Source: Methanobacteriota archaeon
GTDB taxonomy: Archaea; JACRDV01
Assembly (NCBI GenBank): GCA_024860865.1
Contig: JACRDV010000111.1
Coordinates: 1-6,205, forward strand
Reading direction: 5' to 3'
DNA length: 6,205 nt
The notes under the pieces were generated by a model that had not been told where the DNA came from, made no database searches, and saw only the letters and a program-made list of their open reading frames with translations. Shown one piece after another: positions 1 through 5,794 of the stretch. Position numbers and translations under genes: made by a program. Positions within the stretch are counted from its first letter, which is position 1. Every line of letters starts with the position of its first letter.

Positions 1-50
1 TCGGGTATGTGCATTTTTATCAGTATTACTTTTTTTAAAAATAATAATAC

Positions 51-70
51 TTAAAACTTCCGAGTTTTAA
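51..70. repeat. 20-bp perfect palindrome upstream of the reductase gene
   Basis: TTAAAACT and AGTTTTAA are perfect 8-bp inverted copies separated by TCCG. As DNA this could be an operator for a dimeric regulator, since it ends 15 bases before the TATA-like TATAT at 86-90. As RNA it would fold into an 8-bp stem closed by a UNCG-class loop (UCCG). Read on the minus strand it is followed by a U-rich stretch (about 31-50), so it could also end a minus-strand transcript, but no minus-strand gene is visible just upstream of it. The structure is seen directly; its role is inferred. Confidence 0.5.
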
Positions 71-85
71 ACCATATTTGCTTCT

Positions 86-107
86 TATATGGGAAGTTCG
101 CTAAAAT
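86..107 (+). promoter_or_regulatory. Putative promoter/operator element of the reductase gene
   Basis: TATAT at 86-90 is followed four bases later by AGTTCGCTAA (95-104). The same arrangement occurs ahead of the MttB-like gene at 5745-5766, where the TATA box is much stronger. If 86-90 is the TATA box, transcription would begin around 110 and leave a leader of about 60 nt before the ATG at 169. A competing reading is a TATA-like TTAAAT near 134-139, giving an almost leaderless mRNA. The element is seen; promoter function is inferred. Confidence 0.35.
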
Positions 108-168
108 CCCCTAAAAGAGGAAAAATACAACCGTTAAATTGAATTTTAGTTTTTACCTAATTATAGGC

Positions 169-1401
169 ATGCACGATGTCATAGTTGTTGGAGCTGGTCC
201 CTCTGGATCAACTACTGCATATCTCTGCGCAAAATCAGGCTTTAATGTGCTCCTATTGGATAAAAAATTTCCAAGAAGAAAAATTTGCGGCGGCAGTATT
301 TCCCCAAAAAGTATCAAATTATTAGAAAAACTCAAATTTAATTTAAATGATGCGCCTAAAAACTGGTTCTCAAAAATTAAACTATTTTCATATGATGGGT
401 CATCTGCTGATCTTCCTCTCCCAGAGAGCATGAAAGGTTATGTTACAGATAGATTTACCTTTGATGCTGCGCTGGTTAATGCTGCAATAGATAATGGGAC
501 AAATTTTTATTCCAATGCAAAATGTGTTGATGTAATCAAAGAAAATGGATTTATCAAAGGAGTGACTGTCCGAAGAGATGGAAATCCAGAAACTTTATAT
601 GGAAAAATTGTTGTAGCAGCTGATGGAGCAAATTCAATTATTATGTCAAAACTTGGACTGTTAAATCACTCTCCAGAAACTACCGCAATCTGCATGCGAG
701 CAATATATTCTAATGTTGAAAATCTTTCTGATTCTATAGAATTTCATTGCAATTCCTTTGCTCCAGAGGGCTTTGGATGGGTTTTCCCGTGCGGAAATGG
801 GCAGGCAAATATAGGAATTGGCGGGTCAGTTGCCAAATATCAGCAAAGGAATTTGTCGATTCCTAAGGCATTTGAATGGTTCACTAAAGTATATCCAATT
901 GTTAGCAAATTTTTAAAAGATGCAAAAATAATTGCTGAACCAGCAGGATTTCCCCTTAATTCCAGTATTCCGCAAAAAACCTATGGAAACGGTTTTATTG
1001 CTGTTGGTGAAGCTTCTGGATTTTGCAACTCTCTTTCCGGTGAAGGAATCTATTATGCAATTAAGAGCGGAGAGCTAGCCGCAAGAACTATTATTGAATC
1101 TTTATCCAGTGAGCAATATCCCCATTGTGCTGCTCCAAATAATTTAGATAAATATGAAATCCTTTGGAAAAAAGAATTTGGGGATGAACTAAAAAGAGCA
1201 ACGAAGCTAAGAAAGCTAACAAATGAAAATGAAGAGAAAACAAAAATAATAATCGATGCATGTATTAAAAATGCCAAGTGGCGAGAATTTGTTACAAATG
1301 CTCTTATTGGATTAGTTCCCTACGGTAAAACATTCTATTATATTTTAAAACATCCATCATTTTTGAAATACTATTTGCAATTAAAGTTTACAAGTTCTTA
1401 A
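169..1401 (+). CDS. Geranylgeranyl reductase family FAD-dependent oxidoreductase
   Basis: A 410-residue flavoprotein of the geranylgeranyl reductase/digeranylgeranylglycerophospholipid reductase family. In archaea these enzymes saturate the isoprenoid chains of membrane lipids or their precursors, at the cytoplasmic face of the membrane. Visible features: a Rossmann dinucleotide fold with GAGPSG at residues 8-13 and an acidic residue ending strand 2 (D31); K-x-C-G-G at 38-42, holding the family's conserved cysteine; a substrate-pocket motif FGWVFP at 202-207, where the family usually has YxWxFP; and a second flavin-binding motif VGEASG at 279-284, followed by GEGIYYA and an SGxxAA helix. GEASG replaces the commoner GDAAG. 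I chose the ATG at 169 because the flavin fold begins right after it, as is usual. A TTG at 139 is in frame and would add ten hydrophobic residues. Neither start has a clear SD. The exact substrate is uncertain, since the family includes other prenyl and polyketide-type reductases. The gene converges on the usp gene. Confidence 0.85.
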   Translation: MHDVIVVGAGPSGSTTAYLCAKSGFNVLLLDKKFPRRKICGGSISPKSIKLLEKLKFNLNDAPKNWFSKIKLFSYDGSSADLPLPESMKGYVTDRFTFDAALVNAAIDNGTNFYSNAKCVDVIKENGFIKGVTVRRDGNPETLYGKIVVAADGANSIIMSKLGLLNHSPETTAICMRAIYSNVENLSDSIEFHCNSFAPEGFGWVFPCGNGQANIGIGGSVAKYQQRNLSIPKAFEWFTKVYPIVSKFLKDAKIIAEPAGFPLNSSIPQKTYGNGFIAVGEASGFCNSLSGEGIYYAIKSGELAARTIIESLSSEQYPHCAAPNNLDKYEILWKKEFGDELKRATKLRKLTNENEEKTKIIIDACIKNAKWREFVTNALIGLVPYGKTFYYILKHPSFLKYYLQLKFTSS

Positions 1402-1406
1402 CTTTA

Positions 1407-1850
1407 TCAAATTTTGAACAGTTTTTTCTCTCTCACAGCTAAAACAGGACAAAGACCATATGTAATTACACCATCTGCAATGCTACCTAACAACTTTTTT
1501 GTCCCAGACCTTCCCTTTGTCCCCATCACTATTAGATCCACATTTTCCTTCTCTGCAACTTCTAGTATCTTTTCCATAACTGGGCCCTTTTCTATTATTT
1601 TCTTAACCTTTACTCCATATTTCTTAGCCTCTTCTTCGATCTTAAAGAGAGGATTTTCTATTGGTTCCTTAAACTTAAATTCCTCATTCCTCAAATCTAA
1701 TTCCACTATAGACATTGGAACTTCTGTTACATGTAACGCTACAATTTCTGCCTTCTTTTGTTTGGCTATATCAATAGCAGGCTCTATTGCTAATTCAGCT
1801 AAAGGAGAACCATCAGTGGGCAAAAGAATCTTTCTTATATCCCATGCCAT
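1407..1850 (-). CDS. Universal stress protein (UspA family), ATP-binding type
   Basis: A 147-residue, single-domain cytoplasmic protein of the UspA superfamily (alpha/beta hydrophobic fold, usually a dimer). These proteins bind ATP or AMP and act as stress-linked regulators or chaperone-like factors; the precise role is rarely known. Visible features: strand 1 followed by LLPTDGS at 9-15, with the nucleotide-contacting Asp at D13; ALHV at 38-41; and the phosphate-binding loop starting with GTKG at 110-113 and ending with GS at 122-123, then CPVLAVR at 134-140. The usual pattern is G-x2-G-x9-G-S/T; here the second spacer is eight residues, one short, which I confirmed from the nucleotides. Length is normal. 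The ATG start is fixed by a strong SD, GAGGTG, five bases upstream (1856-1861). It has its own TATA box over the end of hisF, so it is probably a separate transcript. Confidence 0.92.
   Translation of the reverse strand: MAWDIRKILLPTDGSPLAELAIEPAIDIAKQKKAEIVALHVTEVPMSIVELDLRNEEFKFKEPIENPLFKIEEEAKKYGVKVKKIIEKGPVMEKILEVAEKENVDLIVMGTKGRSGTKKLLGSIADGVITYGLCPVLAVREKKLFKI
1421..1433 (+). terminator. Possible U-rich terminator of the reductase gene
   Basis: Twenty bases past the reductase stop, the plus strand reads GTTTTTTCTCTCT with no strong hairpin. Archaeal RNA polymerase can terminate at U-rich tracts alone, so this may be the reductase terminator. It lies inside the 3' end of the convergent usp gene, so the two transcripts would overlap. 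Weak evidence from composition only. Confidence 0.25.
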
Positions 1851-1855
1851 TCTTG

Positions 1856-1861
1856 CACCTC
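1856..1861 (-). promoter_or_regulatory. Ribosome binding site of usp
   Basis: On the minus strand GAGGTG precedes the ATG by five bases (CAAGA). This matches the complement of the archaeal 16S rRNA 3' end and fixes the usp start codon. Confidence 0.8.
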
Positions 1862-1885
1862 AATTTACACTAAAAAATCAGAAAC

Positions 1886-1895
1886 TTTTTTATAA
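1886..1895 (-). promoter_or_regulatory. Putative TATA box of usp
   Basis: The minus strand reads TTATAAAAAA here. Transcription starting about 25 bases downstream (near 1865) would give a short leader that just holds the SD. The box sits immediately past the hisF stop codon, and six T residues on the minus strand (1900-1905) directly after that stop may help end the hisF transcript. The spacing supports the call, but in AT-rich DNA a TATA match alone is weak. Confidence 0.5.
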
Positions 1896-1905
1896 CTTTA
1901 AAAAA

Positions 1906-2664
1906 TTAAATTCGCACTGGAACTCCTTTCGTTTTTAATGTCTCTTTAATTTGTTTAACTGTATACTTCCCATAATGGACTACACTCGCTACCAATGCAG
2001 CATCTGCTTTGGTTTCAGTTAATACTTGATACACATGGTCAATTGTTCCGGCACCACCAGAAGCAATTACTGGGATATTAACGCTGTCACAAATTGTTTT
2101 TGTTAACGAAATATCATAACCCTCTTGAGTTCCATCTTTATCCATGCTCGTAAGAAGGATTTCTCCAGCCCCAAGTTTCTCCACTTTCTTTGCCCATTCA
2201 ACAGCATCAATGCCAGTAGATTGGCGACCGCCATAAATATATGCCTCCCACTTCTGTGGTTTGACCATTTTAGCATCAATAGCTATAACAATACACTGGC
2301 TTCCGAATTTTTTTGCTCCTTCCTCAATAATTTTTGGATTTTGAATAGCTGCTGTATTAACTGAAACTTTATCTGCGCCTGCTCGTAAAACCTCTTGAAT
2401 ATCTTTAATACTTCGGAGACCCCCGCCGACTGTTAATGGAACGAAAACTTGGTCTGCTGTCCTTCTAACAACATCTAGCATAATTTTTCTGCCTTCAGGA
2501 GAGGCCCCGATATCTAAAAATACTATCTCATCTGCGCCGTCTTTATCGTAAACTTTTGCTAGAGCTGGTGGGTCTCCAGCCAACCTTAGCTGCTGAAAAT
2601 GAATTCCCTTAACAACGCGCCCACTCAGTATATCCAAACACGCAATAATTCTTTTTGTTAGCAT
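1906..2664 (-). CDS. hisF: Imidazole glycerol phosphate synthase, cyclase subunit HisF
   Basis: A 252-residue TIM-barrel enzyme of histidine synthesis. With ammonia from the glutaminase HisH it converts PRFAR into imidazole glycerol phosphate and AICAR, the latter feeding purine synthesis. It opens with [11 protein letters not shown], nearly identical to well-known HisF N termini. The two catalytic aspartates are present at D11 and D130 (in AIDAK). The phosphate-binding loops are visible as VGGG at 79-82, SVNTAA at 101-106 and ASGGAG at 201-206, along with [11 protein letters not shown] at 169-179. The ending GVPVRI is also typical, so the protein looks complete and active. The ATG start is supported by an SD (AGGTG at 2670-2674, five bases away). 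No hisH or other his gene is in the window, so HisF stands apart from the rest of its pathway here. A gap of 153 nt with a possible terminator separates it from the upstream gene on the same strand. Confidence 0.97.
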   Translation of the reverse strand: MLTKRIIACLDILSGRVVKGIHFQQLRLAGDPPALAKVYDKDGADEIVFLDIGASPEGRKIMLDVVRRTADQVFVPLTVGGGLRSIKDIQEVLRAGADKVSVNTAAIQNPKIIEEGAKKFGSQCIVIAIDAKMVKPQKWEAYIYGGRQSTGIDAVEWAKKVEKLGAGEILLTSMDKDGTQEGYDISLTKTICDSVNIPVIASGGAGTIDHVYQVLTETKADAALVASVVHYGKYTVKQIKETLKTKGVPVRI

Positions 2665-2669
2665 CCAGG

Positions 2670-2674
2670 CACCT
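2670..2674 (-). promoter_or_regulatory. Ribosome binding site of hisF
   Basis: AGGTG on the minus strand lies five bases before the hisF ATG (spacer CCTGG), the same spacing as for usp. Confidence 0.7.
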
Positions 2675-2744
2675 GTGAATTAAAAGAAGCCGTTATTAGA
2701 ACCCTTAGTAATCTCTTTTTTAGAAAAAATTTTTAACTAATCCA

Positions 2745-2799
2745 AAAATAATATTAAAATCACCTATTTCTACTTTACGAAAATGAAAATTTCTCGTAA
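2745..2799 (-). terminator. Possible terminator after the panE/zinc-ribbon pair
   Basis: Past the stop of the zinc-ribbon gene, TTACGA (2775-2780) and TCGTAA (2794-2799) form a 6-bp stem. Three further A-U pairs close a small loop after a single-base bulge. On the minus strand a U-rich tract (TTTTAATATTATTTTT, within about 2745-2760) follows. Hairpin plus U-rich tract suggests termination between this gene and hisF, which would make hisF a separate transcript. The stem is short, and archaeal termination depends mainly on the U-rich part, so confidence is modest. No clear gene is seen in this 153-nt gap. Confidence 0.4.
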
Positions 2800-2817
2800 T
2801 TACTCTTTTTCATTGCC

Positions 2818-3492
2818 TCAACTTGCAAGTAAAGAATATTTGTCAAATTGAGCTCCACAATTTGGGCATTTATCCCACCCAAATGGTACCATTACACTAC
2901 ACTTGCATTTTATTATTAATTCAGCTTTTTCTTCTTTTTCTCGCTCTCCAGCTTCTGACTCCGCTAATTTAAATTTTTCCTCCTCTAAAAGTGGCCAAAC
3001 GCGCTCTATAATGAAAAGCCTAACCATGTTTTCATAATCTTTTTGATTTAAAACCACAACCAACTTACCACGCAGCAATTTATTGCCCTTATCGGTCACG
3101 CTCTCATAAATTTCTGTGCGATAAAATTTCTCAAATATTGGCTCTAGAATTCTAGGTAATTCAGATGTGCTTTCCACTCTGTAATCCTTCATAGCTCCAC
3201 CTATGTGCAAAGGATGGTAAAATTTATCACCTTCCTTGCATTTGCCAAAAACTATCGATTTAAGGTCTAGAAGATGAAAAGGTCTACCAGTTGGCCTAAC
3301 TAATACTCTCACTGAGATTTCATCTGGACATTCTCTAACTTCAAATAGCCATTCTCCAGAGATCCTATCTATTGCTTTAAAAATGTGAGAAATACCTTCT
3401 CTTTCAATCCTCTCAAAGCGGTCAAACCAGATATCTTGCTTTGGCTCGATCGATTCAAAGACCTTTATCATTTCAGGATTGATTTGAAACAC
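2818..3492 (-). CDS. Uncharacterised protein with C-terminal zinc ribbon
   Basis: A 224-residue, probably cytoplasmic protein that I do not recognise. Residues 1-165 look like a mixed alpha/beta domain: charged helices near the start (about 5-33), strand-like stretches at 48-66 and 142-149, and aromatic-rich segments such as KFYHPLHIGG at 90-99. A strongly charged, Glu/Lys-rich probable helix (about 167-193) links it to a four-cysteine knuckle C196-x-C198-x10-C209-x2-C212, ending CPNCGAQFD. This is a small rubredoxin-like zinc ribbon whose first pair is the shorter CxC. No signal peptide or membrane segment is evident. The start is GTG: SD GAGGT (3499-3503) lies six bases before it, while the ATG two bases upstream is out of frame and opens only a nine-residue frame. 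The gene begins 17 nt after the panE stop, so the two are probably co-transcribed. Function is unknown; a ribbon of this kind could bind nucleic acid or protein. Confidence 0.75.
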   Translation of the reverse strand: MFQINPEMIKVFESIEPKQDIWFDRFERIEREGISHIFKAIDRISGEWLFEVRECPDEISVRVLVRPTGRPFHLLDLKSIVFGKCKEGDKFYHPLHIGGAMKDYRVESTSELPRILEPIFEKFYRTEIYESVTDKGNKLLRGKLVVVLNQKDYENMVRLFIIERVWPLLEEEKFKLAESEAGEREKEEKAELIIKCKCSVMVPFGWDKCPNCGAQFDKYSLLAS

Positions 3493-3498
3493 ATCGAG

Positions 3499-3503
3499 AC
3501 CTC
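3499..3503 (-). promoter_or_regulatory. Ribosome binding site that selects a GTG start
   Basis: GAGGT on the minus strand sits six bases ahead of GTG (3490-3492). It overlaps no coding sequence, lying in the 17-nt gap after panE. It decides for GTG over the overlapping out-of-frame ATG (3492-3494). Confidence 0.65.
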
Positions 3504-3509
3504 AATTGA

Positions 3510-4439
3510 TTAAATCTCTTTAGACTTTTTCTCTAGGAATTCCACTAAGTTAACCAATGTTTCATTCACTGGAGTAGGAATTCCATGGATTTTCCCAAGC
3601 TCAACAAATACTCCATTTAAAAAATCTATTTCTGTTTTCTTTCCTTTTTCAATATCCTGAAGCATTGAAGATCTGTGCTCGCTTGTAGGAGGCAGCTGAT
3701 GACTTTTCAAGTATTCTAAATATTCATCTGTGTTTTTCCATTTTAGCTCAATTTTTTCGGCTCTAGCAACTTCAAAGGCTTCTTCAATTATTTTTTCGAT
3801 TGTTTTCCAAGTCCCACCAGCTGCTAGTTCACCATACTTAACTTTTAGAATTGCTCCTAAAGGATTTAGAGCTGAGTTATACAATGCTTTGCCCCAAATT
3901 ACACTTCTTATGTTTTGTGATAGCTCTGTAGGAATTCCTGCTTGATTGAACATATCTACGACTCTTTTTGCTCTCTCAGTAATTTTCCCATCTAATTCAC
4001 CGATTTTCACGCTCTCTGCATGCACAGTAACTCTAACTTCTCCCGGCTTGACTATTTCAAATCCTGTTATCACCATTCCGCCTAAAACACTCTTTGGAAT
4101 ATATTTTTCTATAATCTCACAATTCCCAATTCCGTTTTGAAGAGAAAGAATTAAGGTGTCGCTTTTAACCAGGTGAAGAATTTGTTTCACAGCTCCCTCA
4201 GTGTCATAGGCTTTTGTTGTCATGAGAATCAAATCTTGGGGCTCGATGTCCTCTGTCGAATAAACTGCTTTAACATCTACCTTAAATTCGCCCCACAGCC
4301 CGGAGATTTTTAGCCCATTATTTTTTATAGCATCCATGTGCCATGGCCTTCCAACCAAAGTAACATCATTGCCTGATTTGGCCAGCATTCCTCCAACCAC
4401 GGAACCAACTGCTCCAGCGCCCATTACCAATACTTTCAT
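3510..4439 (-). CDS. panE: 2-dehydropantoate 2-reductase (ketopantoate reductase)
   Basis: A 309-residue cytoplasmic enzyme that reduces 2-dehydropantoate to pantoate with NADPH, a step toward pantothenate and coenzyme A. It has an N-terminal Rossmann domain with GAGAVG at 7-12. R31 follows strand 2 (VGRPWHM), where the family reads the 2'-phosphate of NADPH. The family's K at 76 (TTKAYDT) and SLQNGIGN at 99-106 are present. The helical C-terminal domain carries the catalytic lysine K184 with N188 in WGKALYNSALNPLGA, and the SSMLQDIEKGKKTEID segment (258-272) with substrate-contacting S258 and E270. All key residues are present and the length is normal. Start ATG at 4439 sits directly before the Rossmann strand. 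No good SD is seen, so it is either leaderless from a weak TATA-like TATAG near 4470 or read through from cofH 43 nt upstream. Related ApbA/PanE-like reductases act on other keto acids, so the substrate is likely but not proven. Confidence 0.88.
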   Translation of the reverse strand: MKVLVMGAGAVGSVVGGMLAKSGNDVTLVGRPWHMDAIKNNGLKISGLWGEFKVDVKAVYSTEDIEPQDLILMTTKAYDTEGAVKQILHLVKSDTLILSLQNGIGNCEIIEKYIPKSVLGGMVITGFEIVKPGEVRVTVHAESVKIGELDGKITERAKRVVDMFNQAGIPTELSQNIRSVIWGKALYNSALNPLGAILKVKYGELAAGGTWKTIEKIIEEAFEVARAEKIELKWKNTDEYLEYLKSHQLPPTSEHRSSMLQDIEKGKKTEIDFLNGVFVELGKIHGIPTPVNETLVNLVEFLEKKSKEI

Positions 4440-4482
4440 AAAACCAGCTTTTTAATTTAAAAATTGAACTATAGGAAAAACA

Positions 4483-5628
4483 TTAATTTGCTTTCGGAAA
4501 AAATTGAAGAATTTGATAAGTAGTTGTTCGCTGAGCTGGAATTCTATCCAATTGGTAAATTAGATTCTTAATCTTGTTAGGCGGTAAATAATCGCCAAAC
4601 ATCGCACCTGCTGCCTTCGAAATATGCTCCTCCATTAGGGTGCCGCCAATATCGTTTGCCCCGGCATTCAAAACTACTTGAGCAAAACCAGGTCCAAGCT
4701 TAACCCATGAGACTTGGATATTGTCGATATAACCATTTAGCATCAAGCGAGCTGCAGCATAAAGCTTTAAATCTTCTGCACCAGTTGATGCTTTAGTTAC
4801 AAGACCTTTATTGAAAAGCGGTGTATTTTTATGCATAAATGTAAGAGGAATGAATTCAGTAAAGCCTCTCGTTGTTTTTTGGATTTCACGCAGAATTCCA
4901 ATGTGATTTACCCTATCCTCAAGAGTTTCTATGTGCCCATACAATATTGTTGCTGTTGTGGGCAATCCTAGCCGATGAGCTGTTTTAATTATTTCGATCC
5001 ATGTTCGCGTGTCAATTTTTTTGGGACAAATTATTTTCCGTATTCTATCATTAAAGATTTCAGCTGCAGTCCCAGGTATAGAGCCCAAACCAGCTTCTTT
5101 TAACATTTTTAATGCTTCTTCGATTTTTAGTTCTGCTTTACTTGCCCCGTAAGCAATCTCCATTGGAGAAAAACCATGGATATGAATTCTTGGAACTGCT
5201 TTTTTTATAGCTTGAGTTATCTCAAGGTAACCAAAAATATCGAGCTCTGGATGTAATCCTCCTTGAATGCAAACTTCTGTTGCACCTAGAGCCCATGCCT
5301 CCTTTGTTTTCTCTACAATTTTGTCAATTTGGAGCAAATATGCGGTTGGATCTCCGATATTCTTTTTAAACGCACAAAATTGACAATCATTAATACAAAC
5401 ATTTGTAAAATTTATGTTCCTATTGATGACAAATGATACAAAATCGCCAACTGCTGAGCGCCTAACTTGATCGGCCGCAAGAATTAGAGCCAAAAATTCT
5501 TTATTTTGTACTTTAATTAGCTCAAGAGCTTCACTTTTAGATATTTCTCTGTTATTGAGTGCTTTTTCGAGTGCTGTTGATACAACCGGGTCAATTTCTT
5601 TGAGAAGTGCATCGAGCATAAAAACCAT
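4483..5628 (-). CDS. cofH: FO synthase subunit 2 (radical SAM, CofH)
   Basis: A 381-residue radical SAM enzyme that joins a tyrosine-derived hydroxybenzyl group to 5-amino-6-ribitylaminouracil. CofG then closes the product to FO, the deazaflavin core of coenzyme F420. The 4Fe-4S/SAM cluster motif CINDCQFC is at 78-85 (C-x3-C-x2-C). CIQGGLHPELD is at 120-130, GSIPGTAAEI at 182-191 and PLTFMHKNTPL at 261-271. The segment NIQVSWVKLGPGFAQ with GANDIGGTLMEEHIS (303-337) points to CofH rather than the related menaquinone enzymes MqnC or MqnE. Length is normal for the family. CofG is not in the window. No SD precedes the ATG at 5628 or the alternative ATG at 5619 (residue 4), but a TATA-like TATTATAG at 5658-5665 fits an almost leaderless mRNA. 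It is divergent from the MttB-like gene, and panE follows 43 nt downstream. Confidence 0.93.
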   Translation of the reverse strand: MVFMLDALLKEIDPVVSTALEKALNNREISKSEALELIKVQNKEFLALILAADQVRRSAVGDFVSFVINRNINFTNVCINDCQFCAFKKNIGDPTAYLLQIDKIVEKTKEAWALGATEVCIQGGLHPELDIFGYLEITQAIKKAVPRIHIHGFSPMEIAYGASKAELKIEEALKMLKEAGLGSIPGTAAEIFNDRIRKIICPKKIDTRTWIEIIKTAHRLGLPTTATILYGHIETLEDRVNHIGILREIQKTTRGFTEFIPLTFMHKNTPLFNKGLVTKASTGAEDLKLYAAARLMLNGYIDNIQVSWVKLGPGFAQVVLNAGANDIGGTLMEEHISKAAGAMFGDYLPPNKIKNLIYQLDRIPAQRTTTYQILQFFPKAN

Positions 5629-5650
5629 TTTAATCGTTTCATTAACTAAA

Positions 5651-5667
5651 AGTATTTCTATAATACT
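5651..5667 (-). promoter_or_regulatory. Putative cofH TATA box inside an inverted repeat
   Basis: On the minus strand TATTATAG (5658-5665) lies about 33 bases before the cofH ATG, which would give a 5' leader of only some 7-8 nt. The box lies within a perfect inverted repeat, AGTATT (5651-5656), five bases, AATACT (5662-5667). A regulator bound there would block TBP, but the repeat is short and AT-rich and AATACT occurs many times elsewhere in the window. Promoter and operator roles are inferred. Confidence 0.35.
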
Positions 5668-5700
5668 AGTTTTATTGTTTTAAAATTATTTTTGTAACTT

Positions 5701-5718
5701 CTCTTTTTTGCGAAAGAG
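5701..5718. repeat. 6-bp inverted repeat between divergent genes
   Basis: CTCTTT (5701-5706) and AAAGAG (5713-5718) are perfect inverted copies around TTTGCG. It lies midway between the cofH and MttB-like promoters, a location suited to a regulator binding site. It is short enough to be chance. Confidence 0.3.
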
Positions 5719-5721
5719 TAA

Positions 5722-5741
5722 ACTAATATGATGAAATTAGT
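5722..5741. repeat. Inverted repeat abutting the MttB-like TATA box
   Basis: ACTAAT (5722-5727) and ATTAGT (5736-5741) are perfect inverted copies with an 8-base spacer. The right arm touches the TATA box at 5741-5751, where BRE and activator sites lie in archaeal promoters. The structure is seen; an operator role is inferred. Confidence 0.35.
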
Positions 5742-5766
5742 ATATATATAAAGAGTTCGCTAAGAT
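5741..5766 (+). promoter_or_regulatory. Promoter of the MttB-like gene with shared AGTTCGCTAA element
   Basis: TATATATATAA (5741-5751) is the strongest TATA box in the window. Initiation would be expected near 5770, about 25 nt before the ATG. Between box and start lies AGTTCGCTAAGAT (5754-5766), which matches the reductase upstream region at 95-107 in 12 of 13 bases and at the same distance from a TATAT. The box is well supported by position; the shared element may be an operator. Confidence 0.6.
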
Positions 5767-5785
5767 TTTAGATGTTTTTCTTTGA

Positions 5786-5790
5786 GTGAT
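5786..5790 (+). promoter_or_regulatory. Probable ribosome binding site of the MttB-like gene
   Basis: GTGAT lies four bases before the ATG at 5795. It matches the 3' half of the GGAGGTGATC consensus and is in register, within a base or so, with the GAGGTG sites of usp and hisF. Confidence 0.45.
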
Positions 5791-5794
5791 TTAC

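Noticed and set aside
12-14. Minus-strand ATG that might begin a divergent gene leaving the left edge (Met-His-Ile-Pro)
   Set aside because: Only four codons are visible and there is no convincing SD. A T/A-rich stretch upstream (31-44) could be a TATA box, but nothing else supports it.
22-51. AGTATT (22-27) and AATACT (46-51) as a half-site pair like that over the cofH TATA box
   Set aside because: AATACT recurs many times inside coding regions of this AT-rich window, so these copies are not informative.
1-54. Possible 3' end of an upstream plus-strand gene (frames open until stops at about 34-54)
   Set aside because: Too short to show coding character; any of the three frames would do.
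1414-1938. Plus-strand open frame of 174 codons, longer than the usp gene it overlaps
   Set aside because: It is the antisense of usp. The minus-strand frame has clear Usp motifs, a strong SD and a TATA box, while the plus frame shows a low-complexity Ser/Phe-rich product with no SD.
2665-2817. Small gene or RNA in the hisF upstream gap
   Set aside because: No start codon with an SD and a supported frame was seen; the content is explained by a hairpin, a U-rich tract and promoter-like AT-rich DNA.
3492-3494. ATG as the start of the zinc-ribbon gene
   Set aside because: It is out of frame with the long reading frame and meets a stop after nine codons; the GTG two bases on is in frame and well placed after the SD.
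1906-5628. cofH, panE, zinc-ribbon gene and hisF as one novel functional system
   Set aside because: The recognisable enzymes belong to three unrelated pathways, and the 153-nt gap with a likely terminator splits off hisF. Shared strand alone is not evidence of a joint system.
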